Shown here one piece after another: positions 45,001-54,000 of a DNA stretch of 64,000 nucleotides. Made by a program: the position numbers and the translations under genes. The DNA is from Atriophallophorus winterbourni (lineage: Eukaryota; Platyhelminthes; Trematoda; Plagiorchiida; Microphallidae). The stretch is taken from the NCBI GenBank assembly GCA_013407085.1, contig JACCGJ010025938.1, positions 62,001-126,000 on the forward strand, given 5' to 3'. The notes beneath the pieces were generated by a model. It had not been told where the DNA came from and made no database searches. It worked only from the letters and a program-made list of their open reading frames with translations. Position 1 is the first letter of the stretch. Every line of letters starts with the position of its first letter.

Positions 45001-48000
45001 AGACAGATGAGGAAGAAAAACGAACAGGAAATAGTAGTGAGACTCCATCCTATTTCAGCATGCAGCTCACTACCTATGGCCAATGAATTTAGCACGGTGT
45101 TAGCTGCACAGCACAAAGTACTGCACGATTGCACATCCGTGCGCCTCACTAGTAGAGATAATGTATGTATGAAAGCACAAGCCTGAACCAGGCAAAGTGC
45201 CGTACAGTCAGACTGCACGTGGGCTAAGATACTGTCAGATTGCCCAGGTCTAGAGAAAGGAAATAGAAAAAGAATAGAATAATTTATAGTGATAAGGACG
45301 GTTTAAAAAGAACAGGAAATACACATAGGCCATACTGCCGAGACGAGAGCTTAACGTGGTGCTTTTCGGGTACCTTCAGAGCCACTCATAACAAAATGAG
45401 AAAAGAATAGAGGTCAGACGAACACGATCTCAACTCAACCCGCTGCCGTGTTGCTCAGGCTTTTTAGCCAAAGGATTTGGCAAGAACCTTAAGTGTTCTT
45501 CTGTCTAGGCATGGTATGGTATGAAAGCACAAGCCTGATCCAGGCAAAGTGCTCCACAGTCAGAGACTGCACGTGGGTTAAGATACTGTTAGGTTGCCCA
45601 GGCCTGGACAGATATGAGAGGGGAAATAGAAATGGTAGTGAGACTCCAGCGTGTTTCAGCATGCAGCTCACTACCGTTGGCCAATCAATTTAGCACGATG
45701 TTAACCGTACAGCACATGTCTAGGCATGGGCGGTATCACCACCCGAATACAACCATGACTATGACTATAACTACAAAAACCAATTCCATTGTGCATCTGT
45801 CATCGCGTAAGATAAACAGGATCGCCTTACTGCTCCAGAAAGCAGGGAGGGTAAACGAAAACATCATAATCATCATCATCAAGCACAAGTCTGGAGCCAG
45901 ACAAAGTGCCAGGCAATACGAAGCAGGAAAAGCAGATAAGGAAGCACGTCATCATCATCATCATCATCACAGACAGCAATACACTGGTAGCGCGTACCGA
46001 ATGATTAACTGCCATACAACCATGAAAAGGTAAAAGTCTAAAAGATGGGGAAGGATGGGACTTAAATTGCTACGGATTCTATAGAAGAGTAAGCACAAGC
46101 AAACTGGGGAGAGGTGCATACACCTCGAATGGAACATACATTCAAACAAGTTTCGTGAACGAGTAGAGCGACATCAGCACGGCAGCTTCCTTGCGGCTTT
46201 CACTGTCATGCATCATAACAAGCTTTTCTCGTCACTCCGCTTGACAACATACAAGGTTAAGCATTATATATTATTATTAATATCACACAAGTCTTTACAG
46301 ACGATGTGCCAACAAGTATACCATGAAGAAGGTACATGATGAAAGAAAAAAGAAAAAAGAGGGGGATTTTTTGTCTGTCTGTTTACACATGCCGTTTTTG
46401 ATCTTTTTTTGTCTTTTTTGGGATAAGGGAGGGGAGGGTCATTGATAAACGGGAACACAAGCACGGCAGGATTCCCGCCACTGGTTCCTATATTTTGCCA
46501 TCACACTGAGTGTTATCAGCCACATATCTTCACGGTTCTTCGGACTCCACCCGGGTAAGCGCGATGTTCCCACGATGGCTAGTGGGGCTGTTAGACGCTT
46601 GAGGGTCTTCCGCCAGTATTTCCTTTGTCCGCCACGGCGACGTTTCCAATCAGGTCCAGCGAGAGCAAAAAGAGCTAGGCGAGGAAGGCGTCGCTCATCC
46701 ATACGGAGAACGTGCCCCAGCCATCTCAGCTGGCACATGGATATATGATCGGAGAGTGGCACAGAGCGATCGCCGAGGACTGCCCTCCTGACGTCATCAT
46801 TTTTGACTTTCTGTTGCCAGCTTAAACGAGCTATACTCCGCAGGCAGCGATGATCAAACGTCGATAATCGTTGACTATCGGCTTGTCGCAGCGTCCACGT
46901 CTCGCAGCCATACAGTAGAACTGCTCGTACGGTGGCCTGGTACACTCTGCCCTTCAAGCGTAATCCAACATCGCGTCGGCGCCACAGATGCCGTAGCCCA
47001 GCGAAAGCATGGCGTGCTCTTGCAATCCGTGCTGTGATTTCAGCTTCGATATCGCCCCCAGTGGTGATGCAGCTCCCTAGGTAGGTGAATCTGTCAGTCA
47101 CTTCCAGTTTATGGTTTTCGATCGTCAAATCAAGTGTTGGGTCTGTCCAATCCTGTAGGAACACTTTGCATTTTGACGGAGAGAAATGTAATCCATACAG
47201 CGACAACTGATCAACGAGTAGATCCAAAGCGCTTTGTATGGCGCAAGCATCCTCTCCGAGGAGAGCAATGTCGTCAGCATAGTCCAGATCCATAACTCGT
47301 CGACCGGGGAGCAGGTCGATCCCACAATTCGGTAGCTGGGCTGTTGCTGCCTGCATGACATCGTCGATCGCAAAGTTGAATAGGAATGGGGAGATCGGAC
47401 ATCCTTGACGAACCCCGCTGGAAATGGTAAACTGCTTGGATAAATCACCATAGGCTTTGACTCTGCCGGTGGTGTGGCAGTACAGCTTCTTGAGTAGGAT
47501 TACGTACTTCAGTGGGACACCATGGCGAATGAGACAGTCCCAGAGAGCGGTTCTGTCAATGGAATCAAAAGCTGCTTGTATGTCAAGAAAGACGATAATT
47601 GTTGGACGTGCGCATTGGCAACGTTGCTCCAAAATTTGGCGGAGCGTGAAGATTTGGTCCACACACCCGCGTCCTCCTCTGAAACCAGCCTGTTCTTCTC
47701 GATACTCTGCTTCGTTAAATAACGAGGTCTCGGCACGCATTTCTAAAGCGACCGTAGCATTCCGCAACCTAGGTCTGCTCTGGCGTCAGAAAGGACTGTC
47801 TCTGCTACTCAAGAGTAGAGTCTATAAAGCGTCAGTGCGGGCTGTGTTACTGTATGGGTGCGAAACCTGGACCTTACGTAAAGAACACATTCAGCGTCTC
47901 CAAGTATTTGACAACCGGTGTCTCCGCAGCATTCTAGGAGTTAGCTGTTACAATTGTATGCGCGCCGATGCTCTCCGAAATAAGTTTTTGGTAGTAATGT

Positions 48001-51000
48001 CGATATAGAGAAGCAGATCAACCTGCATAGGTTACGCTGGTTGGGTCACGTTTTACGGATGCCGGACCACCGACTTCCGAAACAGATTCTTTTTGCGACG
48101 CCACATCCTGATTGGCGTAAATCTCGGGGTGGCCAAACCGTCACATGGCATAGGCAGCTAAAAATTCTTACTAGTAACCTTTCCAAAGTAGGCGCAGCGC
48201 GTCTTCCAGGCTGGTGTCCCCGCGATCATATATCGCATGGTTAGTTACGCTTCAGGATATGTCCCGAAACCGTGTTCAATGGCGGTCTTGCACTAAGCAT
48301 CTTCTTGGAGTGTTTGCATAACCTTGTATGTTGTCAAGCGGAGTGACGAGAAAAGCTTGTTATGATGCATGACAGTGAAAGCCGCAAGGAAGCTGCCGTG
48401 CTGATGTTGCTCTACTCGTTCACGAAACTTGTTTGAATGCATGTTCCATTCGAGGTGTAGGCACCTCTTCCCAGTTTGTTTGTGCTTACTCTTCTATAGA
48501 AGCCGTAGCAATTTAAGTCCCACCCTTCCCCATCTTTTAGGATTTTACTTTTTCATGGTTGTATGGCAGTTAAGCATTCGGTACGTGCTACCGGTGTATT
48601 GCTGTCTTTGATGATGATGATGATGATACTCTGCTTCTCGGTAGCTGTTAAGCCTGGTCAGGATGATTGATGCAAACAGTTTAGAAACCACCGGTATGAG
48701 ACTGATACCCCTGTGATTACCGCACTCTTTCCTCCACCCTTTCTTGAATACTGGGACGATGGCTGACGGTCCCCACGCGCTGGGTATGGTTTCCTCGTTC
48801 CAGATCTTTCCGAAGAGCACTGACAGCTCACTGCACAAAACGTCGACACCTTCAACGAATAGTTCGGCTGGTAGCTCGTCTAAACCAGGGGCCTTGCGTC
48901 GTCTAAGCTTCATTATGTGTGAGCGAATTTCTGCCTCTGTAGGTGGTCCCTGTGGGGCCGGCCACTGAGTGGTGGAGCCACTTGGCTGAGCAACAGAGAG
49001 TGGTCGCGGTTGATTGAATTGGCTAGCGAAATGTTCCCTCCAGCGGTCCATTCGCCTTTCTCTGTTGGTAATCAACGACCCATCTGCTTCCGTGATGAGT
49101 TCTCTCACGCTGTCATTCGGGGTCCCGTGGAGCGTATAAGCTGGAACAATTTGCGGGTGTTGCCAACTGCTTGGGCTGCTTCCATCTCGTTTGCCCGCTC
49201 TTCCCACCGTGATTCTCGGTCCGTTTTGAGGCTGGTCTTCAACTGGTGGCGAATTTGCCTTCGTTGTTGATCATATCTTTCCCCCGGAGGTAAGGAACGC
49301 TGTTGGTCAATTAATTTGGTTGTAACAGCAGATATCCAGTTGGAACCTGTTCGCTTGGATGTTCCACAGCTTTCCAGGCCAGCTTGATACATTGCGCTTT
49401 GGATCTGAGCTCAATGCTCCTCAATATTATCGGGATGGGATCCGAGTGCATCAGATAGGGCCATTAGATAGTTCTCTGTCACTGATCTATCTGATAGTTT
49501 AAGCGTATCCAGCCTCGTGATATTTTTCTTACGCGATCCGCTGAAACGCATAGTTAAGTTTGCACAGACTAACGCGTGGTCTGATGATAGGCAGGTCGAC
49601 CAATATGATCTGCAGTCTTGCACACTGGAACGCCATCGATAACTGATCGCAATGTGATCAATTTGTGTCCAGAGTCCTGTCGAGGGGGATCTCCATGTTG
49701 CTGACCGTTGTTTGGAATGTCGGAAGTTGACGCTGCTGAGAAATAGGTGGTGCTCAGCACATGCCAACTCGGGCATTAAGATCGCCAGCCAGGATGACAA
49801 TATTTGAATTTCGTGCTTTAAGCAGTAATTCGTCTAGACTTCTGTAGAATTCGTCTTTCGCTAAATCAACACTGCAGTCAGTGGGGGCGTAGGCTGCGAT
49901 GACGAAAAGAGCACGAGTGTTCTGCCTGTGTTGACTGATTTTGCATGAGCCACCAAGTCGGACGGTACACAAACGGCTATTGACATATAACCAGTCAATC
50001 AAGGCTGCCTCGGCGCGTGAGCTCAGGGCAATATCAACTCATGCAAGTCCCGCTGCCTGGGCCTCTTCATCACCAGATACACGCAAACGGAACTTGACGC
50101 CGGTATTATTCGGTGAGCATAGGTTTATCACATTACTAGAGTCGTGTAAGCGCGTTTCTGATAGACAGCAGATGTCTACTCTCATCGTTTCTAGTGTACG
50201 AGCTAATCCAGCCTGTTGTCCTGTTTGTCTCAAGGTCCTGACGTTGAATGCAGCTAGCTTGAAGGGCATACAGGGTTTCAAGAAGTGAGCACTCTGGCTT
50301 GGCTGTTCTGTGTTTGGCGAGCTTGAAGGAGCATCTTGACGAGATTCATTGCTTGTGTGTGATGAGGGGCGTGGGATATAAAGATCGGCATGTGATGTAA
50401 TGTAGCGAACGTAATTTTGACAGCCAGTTGTAGTTGAGGTAGATTCCATGGTTCTTGTTGTAGGCGACATACTACCCGGTTGCCAAGGCCGAAGTAGGGG
50501 GTTAGCTTAGGGGACCCCACCCGGAGCCTTTGATTCAAAAGTCTCCCCGCAAGGCAGCAGGGATTTTTCCTCAGGGTTCACTCCCGAAGCCTTTCCCGCA
50601 ATCGGGTATGCCGCAAGGCAGCGGAGGTTTGGAATCAGGGTCTTCCTTCCCTTAGATGGACTGCCCTCCCAGGCTAACGAGCTCCATCTGCCCGGAGCAA
50701 ACAGGTTTTGAGGCGCCAGTCAAGCAGTCAAGCGCCAGGTTAAGCAAACACTCCAAGAATATGCTTAGTGCAAGACCACCATTGAACACGGTTTCGGGAC
50801 ATATCCTGAAGCGTAACTAACCACTGCGATATCTGATCGCGGGGACACCAGCCAGGAAGACGCGCTGCGCCTACTTTGGAAAGGTTACTAGTAAGAATTT
50901 TTAGCTGCCTATGCCACGTGACGGTTTGGCCACCCCGAGATTTACGCCAATCAGGATGTGGCGTCGCAAAAAGAATCTGTTTCGGAAGTCGGTGGTCCCG

Positions 51001-54000
51001 CATCCGTAAAACGTGACCCAGCCAGCGTAACCTATGCAGGTTGATCTGCTTCTCTATATCGACATTACTACCCAACAACTTATTTCGGAGAGCATCGGTG
51101 CGCATACGATTGCAACAGCTAACTCCTAGAATGCTGCGGAGACACCGGTTGTCAAATACTTGGAGACGCTGAATGTGTTCTTTACGTAAGGTCCAGGTTT
51201 CGCACCCACATAGTAACACAGCCCGAACTGTCGCTTTATAGACTCTACTCTTGAGTAACAGAGATAGTCCTTTCTGACGCCAGAGGTGACCTAGGTTGCG
51301 GAATGCTACGGTCGCTTTAGAAATGTGTGCCGAGACCTCGTCATCTAAAGATGCAGAACTATTGATACAACTACCGAGATACGTAAAACGATCTACAATT
51401 TCAAGAGCCTGATTGTCAAGTAATAAAGTGCTGTTCGATATGTCGATGTCCTGCAGCAGAACACTGCACTTAGAGGGTGCAAAACGCATTCCAAATGCGG
51501 GCACAATACTAGATAGCTTGTTCAGTATCGCCTGTGCATCTGTGTACGAGTCGAAGAGCATAACTATATCATCAGCATAATTCAAGTCGAGAAGCTTGAC
51601 GCCTGGCATTATGTGAACTCCGAAGGCTGGGCACCGTCGCTGCATAATTCCATGATAGCATCAATTACAAAATTGAACAAAAACGGAGAAATCGGGCATC
51701 CTTGTCGGACGCCACTTGTGGTGTGGAATTTGAGTGAGACTTCGTTGCAAACCCTAACGCATCCGGATGTATGAGCATAGAGTGCACGTAGTATGTTGAC
51801 ATACTTTTGCGGAACGCCTTTGCACAGCAAGGTGTTAAACAGGAAATTTCGATCGACTGAATCAAATGCTCCTTTGAAGTGTAAAAAGATGCCTATTGTC
51901 GGCTGTCGATAAGTGTGCCGCAGTTCTAAGATCTGTCGAAGAGTAAAAATGTGATCGACACAGCCTCTGCCAGGCCGGAAGCCAGCTTGCTGCTCTCGGA
52001 TCTGCGATTCCCTATGCGATGTTAATCTTCGAAGACATATGGACGCTAATAACTTCGTAATGATGGGAGTGAGACTTATCCCACGATGATTAGAGCATGA
52101 GCTTCGCACACCTTTTTTAAATATAGGTATGATAACCGATTCACCCCAACTCGGAGGGACGGATTCTGATAACCACACTTCACGGAGGAGATCGCCTAAT
52201 GTGCTGATTAGGACTTGGCCACCTTCTTTGAACAAGACAGGTGGTATGTCATCGGGGCCAGCAGCTTTGAATCGTTTCATGGATTCGATACATTCTTTAA
52301 TTTCTAAATCATTAGGGGGATCTACGCTAACAGACCAAGGATCACACTGCTTCAAATGAGGGAAAGATTCTGTTGCAGGCGACCAGCTGAATTGTTCTTC
52401 AAAATGTTCGGCCCAGCGTGAGAGGCGGCGATTCTTATTAGTGATAAGAGTACCGTCTATTTCAGCGATAGTCTCACTCACTCCTTTTTTCGTAGGCCCA
52501 GTCGATCGAATAAGTTGGAAGAGTTTTCGCACGTTACCCGCATTATTTGCTATTTCCATTTCTTCGACCTTATTTAGCCACCACCTTTCTCTGTCTAGTC
52601 TTAAGCTCCGTTTAAGTTTATTCCTCACGCGTCTACGCTATGTGTTGTGTCCAGGACCATGAGGTATTTGGCGTCACTGGTGAAGAATTTCTATAGAGCG
52701 CTGTGAAATCCAGTGGGACTTTTGGGTTGGTTGTGTAGTCTCACAGGCTGCTTTTGCAGCGGCTCGCATAATCCCTGCTATTTTGTTCCACCTTTCATCG
52801 GCAGTTGCACACTGAGCAACTGGGAGTGAGTTACTCAATGTGGTCCTATAAATGTCTTGAACTGCATGCAGAGAGAATTTTCGACCACAATGCGTTTCCC
52901 ATTCGAAGGCTTCGTACCGGACAACTTTAACGAGAACCTACATCGCACAAGAGCATGATCTGAATCTATGCAGGTATTCCAAAAAGAGCGGCAGTCCTCA
53001 ATGCAACCTCTCTAGCGAGCACTTATGGCGATATGGTCGATTTGGGCCGAAGGTTGGCTTCCATCCGGCGAGCGCCATGTGGTAATTTGACATCTTTTAT
53101 GGTGAAAGGAAGTGCTGCTAATGAATAATCGAGATTGTGCACAGAATTGTATAAACCGTTCACCGTTATCTGTGCGCTGGCCTTCAAGACCAAACATGCC
53201 ACCTAATTGTGATTCAGATGTATCTAAGCGACCCAGTCTGGCATTCATATCTCCCGCTAAGACAACAATATCGGAGCTTTTTGCACGTCACAAAAGAGCA
53301 TAAAGATCGTCGTAGAAGGCGTTCTTCTCGTCGTCGGAATTGGTGTTAGTCGGAGCGTAAGTTGCTGCAATAAACAAGCATCTCTGATTAGAAGATTTTG
53401 AAGTTTGGTCTAATATTAGTGGCTAGTCTAACTGCGCACATCCTGCTATTCCAAGGAATCCAATCGATTAGACATGATTCGGCACGTGAATTCAGCACTA
53501 TACCAACACCCGCCTGTCCTGAGATGGCAGCTACAGGATCACCAGAGCAGCGCAAAAAGTAGCGAGTTGAAAGGTTTGGGGCAGTAAGTTCAGTAATTAT
53601 GGACGGATCATATAAGCGCGTTTCCGATAAACAGCAAACATCAATAGATAGACTAGTGCAGCTTGCTGGCCTATTTGTCTGAGAGTTCTGACATTCATGG
53701 CACCGATGTGAGCTGAAGCCCGTGGTTTCAGAAAGTGGTCTGTAAATTCGCGAACAGAAAATGTTCCAACATGTTCAGCGCGGTCTTTTCTAAAGCTGTG
53801 ATTGACAGACGGAGAGTTGTTAAGAATGGATGGGGGAGGGGAAGGGTCAGAAACATTTTGAAGAGTAGGGCCAGCAGTAGCTTGTTTTCACTTACCGTCC
53901 TGCTGTATGCAGCAGGTAAGGCGACCCTGTTTATCGTGCTCGACGGCCGATGCACTATGGAGTTGGGTTTCGTATTAATAGTCATGGTCATGGTTGTATG

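Larger units (their letters stand above)
46265..50520 (-). mobile_element. FN-LINE group H, nearly full length, split by a group I LINE
   Basis: On the - strand: endonuclease (50470-49410), linker and RT N-terminus (49392-48638), an inserted group I LINE (47714-48624), then RT palm to C-terminus (47700-46440) and a 3' UTR with an ATT-type tail near 46265-46290. The same residues (EAEY) end one half and start the other, which shows the two halves were one gene. Lies in SF3A2 intron 1 in the gene's sense direction. Confidence 0.85.

Noticed and set aside
45940..45975. Short tandem repeats that might be a CRISPR-like array or satellite
   Set aside because: They are simple GAT tails of LINEs; no spaced repeats anywhere in the window look like CRISPR, and the DNA is eukaryotic.
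45827..46015. Met-rich frame (MMMMMM) on the - strand
   Set aside because: Produced by the GAT microsatellite tails of two LINE ends.
48545..48637. His-rich C-terminus (HHHHHQRQQY) of the 48545-49207 frame
   Set aside because: It is read-through into the GAT tail of the inserted group I LINE, not a metal-binding tail.
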